The translations under genes and the position numbers were made by a program. This document shows, piece after piece, positions 50,225 to 62,894 of a DNA stretch of 64,000 nt. This stretch comes from Lutraria lutraria (taxonomy: Eukaryota; Mollusca; Bivalvia; Venerida; Mactridae): contig OZ026851.1 in assembly GCA_964023205.1 (NCBI GenBank), positions 10,705,637 through 10,769,636 on the forward strand. The letters run 5' to 3'. Each line of letters opens with the position of its first letter. Position 1 is the first letter of the stretch. The notes under the pieces were generated by a model. That model was not told the DNA's origin. It saw nothing but the letters and a program-made list of their open reading frames with translations, and made no database searches.

Positions 50225-51558
50225 TCAAACTGACATTTCTAAAACGTTAATAAAATCCAAAGTAAACGTAGCATGGCCATGCCTTTTGTGCCACAGATTT
50301 CCATTGATGTCTATTACTAGAATATGTACTTTCAATGCTGCCGATGAAATAATGGTAGAGATATTGAACATCAAAGATTGTCCGCAACTCTCGGAGAACT
50401 TTCACGGAGATGGTTATTTCTAGAATTTCAATAAAGTCAAAAGTAAGCAGAGCATAGCAAATTCAACGCTGCCACCAACTTTTGTTGATGCCAACTACTT
50501 GTAAGTAAAGTTGCATGCATGTACCAACAAGACTTAAGGAGAAAATAACAAATTAGATTTGTCAAAAAATCTTGACGCCAGGAAATTTTCTCCCAAACTG
50601 TCAATTCTAGAAATGTAATAAAACCAAAAGTAACCATAATATACCAAAGCTGTTCTAATCTCAGATTTCCATTGATCCACACTACTTGTATGTAATGGTC
50701 CCATGTTTATTCTATCTACAATAAAAGAGTAAATGCAAGATAAAAATTGGTCCCGTAAAGCATCTGCGCTAACCATTTTTCTCTCAAACTGCCATTTCTA
50801 AAATGCTAAAAGTGGTCTTGTGATACCTCATATAGTTCGTGTGTTTGATACGAATGCAAATATGTAAATATAAACAAGATTTAAGAAATGTTGGTTTCGG
50901 TCAAAATTACAAAAGTTCAACAGGTCCGGACCTGGAAGAATTTGTCGTAAAAATTGATTACGTTCAAAAGTGGTCTTGTGATACCTCATATTGTTCGCAT
51001 GCATGAGAGGAATGCAAAAATGCAAATAGAAACAAATTTCAAGAAATTTTGTTTTCGGTCAAAATTACAAAAGTCCAACAGGTCCGGACCTGGAAGGATT
51101 TGTCGTAAAAATTGATTGCGTTCAAAAGTGGTCTTGTGATACCTCATATTGTTCGCGTGCTTGAGAGGAATGCAAAAATGTGAACAGAAACAAGTTTTAA
51201 GAATTTTTGTTCTCGGACTAATTCATGAAATTTCAGCAGGCGCGGCCCTGTAAGAATTTCTGTCAAAAACTGATTTCGTTCAAAAGTGGTCTTGTGATAC
51301 CTCATATTGTTCGCGTGTTTGAGGGGAATGCAAAAATGCAAACAGAAACAAGTTTTAAGAAATTTTGTTCTCGGACTAATTCATGAAATTTCAGGAAGCG
51401 CGGCCCTGTAAGAATTTCTGTCGAAAAACTGATTTCGTTCAAAAGTGGTCCTGTGATACCTCATATTGTTCGCATGCATGAGAGGAATGCAAAAATGCAA
51501 ATAGAAACAAGTTTTAAGAAATTTTCTTCTCGGACTAATTCATGAAATTTCAACAGGT
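50225..51558 (+). repeat. HOR 26: 1 dimer, 5 A monomers (1,334 bp)
   Basis: B block 50225-50807, A block 50808-51558. This is the first unit with a single B1-B2 dimer. A2 has acaaatttcaag, a state seen only from here rightward (also HORs 29, 30 and 31). Confidence 0.95.
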
Positions 51559-53260
51559 TCAAACTGACATTTCTAAAACGTTAATAAAATCCAAAGTAAA
51601 CGTAGCATGGCCATGCCTTTTGTGCCACAGATTTCCATTGATGTCTATTACTAGAATATGTACTTTCAATGCTGCCGATGAAATAATGGTAGAGATATTG
51701 AACATCAAAGATTGTCCGCAACTCTCGGAGAACTTTCACGGAGATGGTTATTTCTAGAATTTCAATAAAGTCAAAAGTAAGCAGAGCATAGCAAATTCAA
51801 CGCTGCCACCAACTTTTGTTGATGCCAACTACTTGTAAGTAAAGTTGCATGCATGTACCAACAAGACTTAAGGAGAAAATAACAAATTAGATTTGTCAAA
51901 AAATCTTGACGCCAGGAAATTTTCTCCCAAACTGTCAATTCTAGAAATGTAATAAAATCCAAAGTAAACGTAGCATGGCCATGCCTTTTGTGCCACAGAT
52001 TTCCATTGATGTCTATTACTAGAATATGTACTTTCAATGCTGCCGATGAAATAATGGTAGAGATATTGAACATCAAAGATTGTCCGCAACTCTCGGAGAA
52101 CTTTCACGGAGATGGTTATTTCTAGAATTTCAATAAAGTCAAAAGTAAGCAGAGCATAGCAAATTCAACGCTGCCACCAACTTTTGTTGATGCCAACTAC
52201 TTGTAAGTAAAGTTGCATGCATGTACCAACAAGACTTAAGGAGAAAATAACAAATTAGATTTGTCAAAAAATCTTGACGCCAGGAAATTTTCTCCCAAAC
52301 TGTCAATTCTAGAAATGTAATAAAACCAAAAGTAACCATAATATACCAAAGCTGTTCTAATCTCAGATTTCCATTGATCCACACTACTTGTATGTAATGG
52401 TCCCATGTTTATTCTATCTACAATAAAAGAGTAAATGCAAGATAAAAATTGGTCCCGTAAAGCATCTGCGCTAACCATTTTTCTCTCAAACTGCCATTTC
52501 TAAAATGCTAAAAGTGGTCTTGTGATACCTCATATAGTTCGTGTGTTTGATACGAATGCAAATATGTAAATATAAACAAGATTTAAGAAATGTTGGTTTC
52601 GGTCAAAATTACAAAAGTTCAACAGGTCCGGACCTGGAAGAATTTGTCGTAAAAATTGATTACGTTCAAAAGTGGTCTTGTGATACCTCATATTGTTCGC
52701 ATGCATGAGAGGAATGCAAAAATGCAAATAGAAACAAATTACAAGAAATTTTGTTTTCGGTCAAAATTACAAAAGTCCAACAGGTCCGGACCTGGAAGGA
52801 TTTGTCGTAAAAATTGATTGCGTTCAAAAGTGGTCTTGTGATACCTCATATTGTTCGCGTGCTTGAGAGGAATGCAAAAATGTGAACAGAAACAAGTTTT
52901 AAGAATTTTTGTTCTCGGACTAATTCATGAAATTTCAGCAGGCGCGGCCCTGTAAGAATTTCTGTCAAAAACTGATTTCGTTCAAAAGTGGTCCTGTGAT
53001 ACCTCATATTGTTCGCGTGTTTGAGGGGAATGCAAAAATGCAAACAGAAACAAGTTTTAAGAAATTTTGTTCTCGGACTAATTCATGAAATTTCAGGAAG
53101 CGCGGCCCTGTAAGAATATCTGTCGAAAAACTGATTTCGTTCAAAAGTGGTCCTGTGATACCTCATATTGTTCGCATGCATGAGAGGAATGCAAAAATGC
53201 AAATAGAAACAAGTTTTAAGAAATTTTCTTCTCGGACTAATTCATGAAATTTCAACAGGT
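51559..53260 (+). repeat. HOR 27: 2 dimers, 5 A monomers (1,702 bp)
   Basis: B block 51559-52509, A block 52510-53260. A2 acaaattacaag and A4 aatatctgtcg (53118) match HOR 25 at a distance of 3,036 bp, the combined length of HORs 26 and 27. Confidence 0.95.
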
Positions 53261-54962
53261 TCAAACTGACATTTCTAAAACGTTAATAAAATCCAAAGTA
53301 AACGTAGCATGGCCATGCCTTTTGTGCCACAGATTTCCATTGATGTCTATTACTAGAATATGTACTTTCAATGCTGCCGATGAAATAATGGTAGAGATAT
53401 TGAACATCAAAGATTGTCCGCAACTCTCGGAGAACTTTCACGGAGATGGTTATTTCTAGAATTTCAATAAAGTCAAAAGTAAGCAGAGCATAGCAAATTC
53501 AACGCTGCCACCAACTTTTGTTGATGCCAACTACTTGTAAGTAAAGTTGCATGCATGTACCAACAAGACTTAAGGAGAAAATAACAAATTAGATTTGTCA
53601 AAAAATCTTGACGCCAGGAAATTTTCTCCCAAACTGTCAATTCTAGAAATGTAATAAAATCCAAAGTAAACGTAGCATGGCCATGCCTTTTGTGCCACAG
53701 ATTTCCATTGATGTCTATTACTAGAATATGTACTTTCAATGCTGCCGATGAAATAATGGTAGAGATATTGAACATCAAAGATTGTCCGCAACTCTCGGAG
53801 AACTTTCACGGAGATGGTTATTTCTAGAATTTCAATAAAGTCAAAAGTAAGCAGAGCATAGCAAATTCAACGCTGCCACCAACTTTTGTTGATGCCAACT
53901 ACTTGTAAGTAAAGTTGCATGCATGTACCAACAAGACTTAAGGAGAAAATAACAAATTAGATTTGTCAAAAAATCTTGACGCCAGGAAATTTTCTCCCAA
54001 ACTGTCAATTCTAGAAATGTAATAAAACCAAAAGTAACCATAATATACCAAAGCTGTTCTAATCTCAGATTTCCATTGATCCACACTACTTGTATGTAAT
54101 GGTCCCATGTTTATTCTATCTACAATAAAAGAGTAAATGCAAGATAAAAATTGGTCCCGTAAAGCATCTGCGCTAACCATTTTTCTCTCAAACTGCCATT
54201 TCTAAAATGCTAAAAGTGGTCTTGTGATACCTCATATAGTTCGTGTGTTTGATACGAATGCAAATATGTAAATATAAACAAGATTTAAGAAATGTTGGTT
54301 TCGGTCAAAATTACAAAAGTTCAACAGGTCCGGACCTGGAAGAATTTGTCGTAAAAATTGATTACGTTCAAAAGTGGTCTTGTGATACCTCATATTGTTC
54401 GCATGCATGAGAGGAATGCAAAAATGCAAATAGAAACAAGTTTCAAGAAATTTTGTTTTCGGTCAAAATTACAAAAGTCCAACAGGTCCGGACCTGGAAG
54501 GATTTGTCGTAAAAATTGATTGCGTTCAAAAGTGGTCTTGTGATACCTCATATTGTTCGCGTGCTTGAGAGGAATGCAAAAATGTGAACAGAAACAAGTT
54601 TTAAGAATTTTTGTTCTCGGACTAATTCATGAAATTTCAGCAGGCGCGGCCCTGTAAGAATTTCTGTCAAAAACTGATTTCGTTCAAAAGTGGTCCTGTG
54701 ATACCTCATATTGTTCGCGTGATTGAGAGGAATGCAAAAATGCGAACAGAAACAAGTCTTAAGAAATTTTGTTCTCGGACTAATTCATGAAATTTCAACA
54801 GGCGCGGCCCTGTAAGAATTTCTGTCGAAAAACTGATTTCGTTCAAAAGTGGTCCTGTGATACCTCATATTGTTCGCATGCATGAGAGGAATGCAAAAAT
54901 GCAAATAGAAACAAGTTTTAAGAAATTTTCTTCTCGGACTAATTCATGAAATTTCAACAGGT
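53261..54962 (+). repeat. HOR 28: 2 dimers, 5 A monomers (1,702 bp), Aalpha/A4 hybrid
   Basis: B block 53261-54211, A block 54212-54962 (A1, A2, A3, Aalpha/A4 hybrid, A5). The hybrid keeps gcgtgattgag and caacaggcgcgg from Aalpha and ends in the A4-like gtcgaaaaactg. HOR 32 has the same hybrid. Confidence 0.94.
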
Positions 54963-56296
54963 TCAAACTGACATTTCTAAAACGTTAATAAAATCCAAAG
55001 TAAACGTAGCATGGCCATGCCTTTTGTGCCACAGATTTCCATTGATGTCTATTACTAGAATATGTACTTTCAATGCTGCCGATGAAATAATGGTAGAGAT
55101 ATTGAACATCAAAGATTGTCTGCAACTCTCGGAGAACTTTCACGGAGATGGTTATTTCTAGAATTTCAATAAAGTCAAAAGTAAGCAGAGCATAGCAAAT
55201 TCAAAGCTGCCACCAACTTTTGTTGATGCCAACTACTTGTAAGTAAAGTTGCATGCATGTACCAACAAGACTTAAGGAGAAAATAACAAATTAGATTTGT
55301 CAAAAAATCTTGACGCCAGGAAATTTTCTCCCAAACTGTCAATTCTAGAAATGTAATAAAACCAAAAGTAACCATAATATACCAAAGCTGTTCTAATCTC
55401 AGATTTCCATTGATCCACACTATTTGTATGTAATGGTCCCATGTTTATTCTATCTACAATAAAAGAGTAAATGCAAGATAAAAATTGGTCCCGTAAAGCA
55501 TCTGCGCTAACCATTTTTCTCTCAAACTGCCATTTCTAAAATGCTAAAAGTGGTCTTGTGATACCTCATATAGTTCGTGTGTTTGATACGAATGCAAATA
55601 TGTAAATATAAACAAGATTTAAGAAATGTTGGTTTCGGTCAAAATTACAAAAGTTCAACAGGTCCGGACCTGGAAGAATTTGTCGTAAAAATTGATTACG
55701 TTCAAAAGTGGTCTTGTGATACCTCATATTGTTCGCATGCATGAGAGGAATGCAAAAATGCAAATAGAAACAAATTTCAAGAAATTTTGTTTTCGGTCAA
55801 AATTACAAAAGTCCAACAGGTCCGGACCTGGAAGGATTTGTCGTAAAAATTGATTGCGTTCAAAAGTGGTCTTGTGATACCTCATATTGTTCGCGTGCTT
55901 GAGAGGAATGCAAAAATGTGAACAGAAACAAGTTTTAAGAATTTTTGTTCTCGGACTAATTCATGAAATTTCAGCAGGCGCGGCCCTGTAAGAATTTCTG
56001 TCAAAAACTGATTTCGTTCAAAAGTGGTCCTGTGATACCTCATATTGTTCGCGTGTTTGAGGGGAATGCAAAAATGCAAACAGAAACAAGTTTTAAGAAA
56101 TTTTGTTCTCGGACTAATTCATGAAATTTCAGGAAGCGCGGCCCTGTAAGAATTTCTGTCGAAAAACTGATTTCGTTCAAAAGTGGTCCTGTGATACCTC
56201 ATATTGTTCGCATGCATGAGAGGAATGCAAAAATGCAAATAGAAACAAGTTTTAAGAAATTTTCTTCTCGGACTAATTCATGAAATTTCAACAGGT
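54963..56296 (+). repeat. HOR 29: 1 dimer, 5 A monomers (1,334 bp)
   Basis: B block 54963-55545, A block 55546-56296. First B1 has c-to-t at 55121 (tgtctgcaac), shared with HOR 33. Private c-to-t at 55423 in B3. B2 carries ttcaaagctgcc. Confidence 0.95.
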
Positions 56297-58682
56297 TCAA
56301 ACTGACATTTCTAAAACGTTAATAAAATCCAAAGTAAACGTAGCATGGCCATGCCTTTTGTGCCACAGATTTCCATTGATGTCTATTACTAGAATATGTA
56401 CTTTCAATGCTGCCGATGAAATAATGGTAGAGATATTGAACATCAAAGATTGTCCGCAACTCTCGGAGAACTTTCACGGAGATGGTTATTTCTAGAATTT
56501 CAATAAAGTCAAAAGTAAGCAGAGCATAGCAAATTCAACGCTGCCACCAACTTTTGTTGATGCCAACTACTTGTAAGTAAAGTTGCATGCATGTACCAAC
56601 AAGACTTAAGGAGAAAATAACAAATTAGATTTGTCAAAAAATCTTGACGCCAGGAAATTTTCTCCCAAACTGTCAATTCTAGAAATGTAATAAAATCCAA
56701 AGTAAACGTAGCATGGCCATGCCTTTTGTGCCACAGATTTCCATTGATGTCTATTACTAGAATATGTACTTTCAATACTGCCGATGAAATAATGGTAGAG
56801 ATATTGAACATCAAAGATTGTCCGCAACTCTCGGAGAACTTTCACGGAGATGGTTATTTCTAGAATTTCAATAAAGTCAAAAGTAAGCAGAGCATAGCAA
56901 ATTCAAAGCTGCCACCAACTTTTGTTGATGCCAACTACTTGTAAGTAAAGTTGCATGCATGTACCAACAAGACTTAAGGAGAAAATAACAAATTAGATTT
57001 GTCAAAAAATCTTGACGCCAGGAAATTTTCTCCCAAACTGTCAATTCTAGAAATGTAATAAAATCCAAAGTAAACGTAGCATGGCCATGCCTTTTGTGCC
57101 ACAGATTTCCATTGATGTCTATTACTAGAATATGTACTTTCAATGCTGCCGATGAAATAATGGTAGAGATATTGAACATCAAAGATTGTCTGCAACTCTC
57201 GGAGAACTTTCACGGAGATGGTTATTTCTAGAATTTCAATAAAGTCAAAAGTAAGCAGAGCATAGCAAATTCAAAGCTGCCACCAACTTTTGTTGATGCC
57301 AACTACTTGTAAGTAAAGTTGCATGCATGTACCAACAAGACTTAAGGAGAAAATAACAAATTAGATTTGTCAAAAAATCTTGACGCCAGGAAATTTTCTC
57401 CCAAACTGTCAATTCTAGAAATGTAATAAAACCAAAAGTAACCATAATATACCAAAGCTGTTCTAATCTCAGATTTCCATTGATCCACACTACTTGTATG
57501 TAATGGTCCCATGTTTATTCTATCTACAATAAAAGAGTAAATGCAAGATAAAAATTGGTCCCGTAAAGCATCTGCGCTAACCATTTTTCTCTCAAACTGC
57601 CATTTCTAAAATGCTAAAAGTGGTCTTGTGATACCTCATATAGTTCGTGTGTTTGATACGAATGCAAATATGTAAATATAAACAAGATTTAAGAAATGTT
57701 GGTTTCGGTCAAAATAACAAAAGTTCAACAGGTCCGAACCTGGAAGAATTTGTCGTAAAAATTGATTACGTTCAAAAGTGGTCTTGTGATACCTCATATT
57801 GTTCGCATGCATGAGAGGAATGCAAAAATGCAAATAGAAACAAATTTCAAGAAATTTTGTTTTCGGTCAAAATTATAAAAGTCCAACAGGTCCGCCCCTG
57901 GAAGGATTTGTCGTAAAAATTGATTGCGTTCAAAAGTGGTCTTGTGATACCTCATATTGTTCGCGTGCTTGAGAGGAATGCAAAAATGTGAACAGAAACA
58001 AGTTTTAAGAATTTTTGTTCTCGGACTAATTCATGAAATTTCAGCAGGCGCGGCCCTGTAAGAATTTCTGTCAAAAACTGATTTCGTTCAAAAGTGGTCC
58101 TGTGATACCTCATATTGTTCGCGTGATTGAGAGGAATGCAAAAATGCGAACAGAAACAAGTCTTAAGAAATTTTGTTCTCGGACTAATTCATGAAATTTC
58201 AACAGGCGCGGCCCTGTAAGAATTTCTGTCAAAAACTCATTTCGCTCAAAAGTGGTCCTGTGATACCTCATATTGTTCGCGTGATTGAGAGGAATGCAAA
58301 AATGCGAACAGAAACAAGTCTTAAGAAATTTTGTTCTCGGACTAATTCATGAAATTTCAACAGGCGCGGCCCTGTAAGAATTTCTGTCAAAAACTGATTT
58401 CGTTCAAAAGTGGTCTTGTGATATCTCATACTGTTCGCGTGTTTGAGGGGAATGCAAAAATGCAAACAGAAACAAGTTTTAAGAAATTTTGTTCTCGGAC
58501 TAATTCATGAAATTTCAGCAAGTGCGGCTCTGTAAGAATTTCTGTCGAAAAACTGATTTCGTTCAAAAGTGGTCCTGTGATACCTCATATTGTTCGCATG
58601 CATGAGAGGAATGCAAAAATGCAAATAGAAACAAGTTTTAAGAAATTTTCTTCTCGGACTAATTCATGAAATTTCAACAGGT
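56297..58682 (+). repeat. HOR 30: 3 dimers, 7 A monomers (2,386 bp), unusually diverged A block
   Basis: B block 56297-57615, A block 57616-58682. B marks: g-to-a at 56777 and c-to-t at 57191, both repeated in HOR 34. The A block has a cluster of changes not seen elsewhere, including 57716, 57737, 57895-57896 (both palindromes altered), 58245, 58424, 58431 and 58529. It is the only unit here with both three dimers and seven A monomers. Confidence 0.95.
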
Positions 58683-60016
58683 TCAAACTGACATTTCTAA
58701 AACGTTAATAAAATCCAAAGTAAACGTAGCATGGCCATGCCTTTTGTGCCACAGATTTCCATTGATGTCTATTACTAGAATATGTACTTTCAATGCTGCC
58801 GATGAAATAATGGTAGAGATATTGAACATCAAAGATTGTCCGCAACTCTCGGAGAACTTTCACGGAGATGGTTATTTCTAGAATTTCAATAAAGTCAAAA
58901 GTAAGCAGAGCATAGCAAATTCAAAGCTGCCACCAACTTTTGTTGATGCCAACTACTTGTAAGTAAAGTTGCATGCATGTACCAACAAGACTTAAGGAGA
59001 AAATAACAAATTAGATTTGTCAAAAAATCTTGACGCCAGGAAATTTTCTCCCAAACTGTCAATTCTAGAAATGTAATAAAACCAAAAGTAACCATAATAT
59101 ACCAAAGCTGTTCTAATCTCAGATTTCCATTGATCCACACTACTTGTATGTAATGGTCCCATGTTTATTCTATCTACAATAAAAGAGTAAATGCAAGATA
59201 AAAATTGGTCCCGTAAAGCATCTGCGCTAACCATTTTTCTCTCAAACTGCCATTTCTAAAATGCTAAAAGTGGTCTTGTGATACCTCATATAGTTCGTGT
59301 GTTTGATACGAATGCAAATATGTAAATATAAACAAGATTTAAGAAATGTTGGTTTCGGTCAAAATTACAAAAGTTCAACAGGTCCGGACCTGGAAGAATT
59401 TGTCGTAAAAATTGATTACGTTCAAAAGTGGTCTTGTGATACCTCATATTGTTCGCATGCATGAGAGGAATGCAAAAATGCAAATAGAAACAAATTTCAA
59501 GAAATTTTGTTTTCGGTCAAAATTACAAAAGTCCAACAGGTCCGGACCTGGAAGGATTTGTCGTAAAAATTGATTGCGTTCAAAAGTGGTCTTGTGATAC
59601 CTCATATTGTTCGCGTGCTTGAGAGGAATGCAAAAATGTGAACAGAAACAAGTTTTAAGAATTTTTGTTCTCGGACTAATTCATGAAATTTCAGCAGGCG
59701 CGGCCCTGTAAGAATTTCTGTCAAAAACTGATTTCGTTCAAAAGTGGTCCTGTGATACCTCATATTGTTCGCGTGTTTGAGGGGAATGCAAAAATGCAAA
59801 CAGAAACAAGTTTTAAGAAATTTTGTTCTCGGACTAATTCATGAAATTTCAGGAAGCGCGGCCCTGTAAGAATTTCTGTCGAAAAACTGATTTCGTTCAA
59901 AAGTGGTCCTGTGATACCTCATATTGTTCGCATGCATGAGAGGAATGCAAAAATGCAAATAGAAACAAGTTTTAAGAAATTTTCTTCTCGGACTAATTCA
60001 TGAAATTTCAACAGGT
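58683..60016 (+). repeat. HOR 31: 1 dimer, 5 A monomers (1,334 bp)
   Basis: B block 58683-59265, A block 59266-60016. It lacks the tgtctgcaac mark of HORs 29 and 33. A2 has acaaatttcaag, and A4 ends in ctgatttcg. Confidence 0.95.
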
Positions 60017-61718
60017 TCAAACTGACATTTCTAAAACGTTAATAAAATCCAAAGTAAACGTAGCATGGCCATGCCTTTTGTGCCACAGATTTCCATTGAT
60101 GTCTATTACTAGAATATGTACTTTCAATGCTGCCGATGAAATAATGGTAGAGATATTGAACATCAAAGATTGTCCGCAACTCTCGGAGAACTTTCACGGA
60201 GATGGTTATTTCTAGAATTTCAATAAAGTCAAAAGTAAGCAGAGCATAGCAAATTCAACGCTGCCACCAACTTTTGTTGATGCCAACTACTTGTAAGTAA
60301 AGTTGCATGCATGTACCAACAAGACTTAAGGAGAAAATAACAAATTAGATTTGTCAAAAAATCTTGACGCCAGGAAATTTTCTCCCAAACTGTCAATTCT
60401 AGAAATGTAATAAAATCCAAAGTAAACGTAGCATGGCCATGCCTTTTGTGCCACAGATTTCCATTGATGTCTATTACTAGAATATGTACTTTCAATGCTG
60501 CCGATGAAATAATGGTAGAGATATTGAACATCAAAGATTGTCCGCAACTCTCGGAGAACTTTCACGGAGATGGTTATTTCTAGAATTTCAATAAAGTCAA
60601 AAGTAAGCAGAGCATAGCAAATTCAACGCTGCCACCAACTTTTGTTGATGCCAACTACTTGTAAGTAAAGTTGCATGCATGTACCAACAAGACTTAAGGA
60701 GAAAATAACAAATTAGATTTGTCAAAAAATCTTGACGCCAGGAAATTTTCTCCCAAACTGTCAATTCTAGAAATGTAATAAAACCAAAAGTAACCATAAT
60801 ATACCAAAGCTGTTCTAATCTCAGATTTCCATTGATCCACACTACTTGTATGTAATGGTCCCATGTTTATTCTATCTACAATAAAAGAGTAAATGCAAGA
60901 TAAAAATTGGTCCCGTAAAGCATCTGCGCTAACCATTTTTCTCTCAAACTGCCATTTCTAAAATGCTAAAAGTGGTCTTGTGATACCTCATATAGTTCGT
61001 GTGTTTGATACGAATGCAAATATGTAAATATAAACAAGATTTAAGAAATGTTGGTTTCGGTCAAAATTACAAAAGTTCAACAGGTCCGGACCTGGAAGAA
61101 TTTGTCGTAAAAATTGATTACGTTCAAAAGTGGTCTTGTGATACCTCATATTGTTCGCATGCATGAGAGGAATGCAAAAATGCAAATAGAAACAAGTTTC
61201 AAGAAATTTTGTTTTCGGTCAAAATTACAAAAGTCCAACAGGTCCGGACCTGGAAGGATTTGTCGTAAAAATTGATTGCGTTCAAAAGTGGTCTTGTGAT
61301 ACCTCATATTGTTCGCGTGCTTGAGAGGAATGCAAAAATGTGAACAGAAACAAGTTTTAAGAATTTTTGTTCTCGGACTAATTCATGAAATTTCAGCAGG
61401 CGCGGCCCTGTAAGAATTTCTGTCAAAAACTGATTTCGTTCAAAAGTGGTCCTGTGATACCTCATATTGTTCGCGTGATTGAGAGGAATGCAAAAATGCG
61501 AACAGAAACAAGTCTTAAGAAATTTTGTTCTCGGACTAATTCATGAAATTTCAACAGGCGCGGCCCTGTAAGAATTTCTGTCGAAAAACTGATTTCGTTC
61601 AAAAGTGGTCCTGTGATACCTCATATTGTTCGCATGCATGAGAGGAATGCAAAAATGCAAATAGAAACAAGTTTTAAGAAATTTTCTTCTCGGACTAATT
61701 CATGAAATTTCAACAGGT
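60017..61718 (+). repeat. HOR 32: 2 dimers, 5 A monomers (1,702 bp), Aalpha/A4 hybrid
   Basis: B block 60017-60967, A block 60968-61718. It has the same hybrid A monomer as HOR 28, 6,756 bp to the left, and opens the second copy of that larger duplication. Confidence 0.95.
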
Positions 61719-62894
61719 TCAAACTGACATTTCTAAAACGTTAATAAAATCCAAAGTAAACGTAGCATGGCCATGCCTTTTGTGCCACAGATTTCCATTG
61801 ATGTCTATTACTAGAATATGTACTTTCAATGCTGCCGATGAAATAATGGTAGAGATATTGAACATCAAAGATTGTCTGCAACTCTCGGAGAACTTTCACG
61901 GAGATGGTTATTTCTAGAATTTCAATAAAGTCAAAAGTAAGCAGAGCATAGCAAATTCAAAGCTGCCACCAACTTTTGTTGATGCCAACTACTTGTAAGT
62001 AAAGTTGCATGCATGTACCAACAAGACTTAAGGAGAAAATAACAAATTAGATTTGTCAAAAAATCTTGACGCCAGGAAATTTTCTCCCAAACTGTCAATT
62101 CTAGAAATGTAATAAAACCAAAAGTAACCATAATATACCAAAGCTGTTCTAATCTCAGATTTCCATTGATCCACACTACTTGTATGTAATGGTCCCATGT
62201 TTATTCTATCTACAATAAAAGAGTAAATGCAAGATAAAAATTGGTCCCGTAAAGCATCTGCGCTAACCATTTTTCTCTCAAACTGCCATTTCTAAAATGC
62301 TAAAAGTGGTCTTGTGATACCTCATATAGTTCGTGTGTTTGATACGAATGCAAATATGTAAATATAAACAAGATTTAAGAAATGTTGGTTTCGGTCAAAA
62401 TTACAAAAGTTCAACAGGTCCGGACCTGGAAGAATTTGTCGTAAAAATTGATTGCGTTCAAAAGTGGTCTTGTGATACCTCATATTGTTCGCGTGCTTGA
62501 GAGGAATGCAAAAATGTGAACAGAAACAAGTTTTAAGAATTTTTGTTCTCGGACTAATTCATGAAATTTCAGCAGGCGCGGCCCTGTAAGAATTTCTGTC
62601 AAAAACTGATTTCGTTCAAAAGTGGTCCTGTGATACCTCATATTGTTTGCGTGTTTGAGGGGAATGCAAAAATGCAAACAGAAACAAGTTTTAAGAAATT
62701 TTGTTCTCGGACTAATTCATGAAATTTCAGGAAGCGCGGCCCTGTAAGAATTTCTGTCGAAAAACTGATTTCGTTCAAAAGTGGTCCTGTGATACCTCAT
62801 ATTGTTCGCATGCATGAGAGGAATGCAAAAATGCAAATAGAAACAAGTTTTAAGAAATTTTCTTCTCGGACTAATTCATGAAATTTCAACAGGT
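61719..62894 (+). repeat. HOR 33: 1 dimer, 4 A monomers (1,176 bp), shortest unit
   Basis: B block 61719-62301, A block 62302-62894 (A1/A2 hybrid, A3, A4, A5). First B1 has c-to-t at 61877, as in HOR 29. The hybrid keeps A1 through ggaagaatttg and then has the A2 ending attgcg. Its exchange point is further right than in the HOR 4 hybrid, so the two losses are separate events. Private c-to-t at 62648. Confidence 0.94.
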
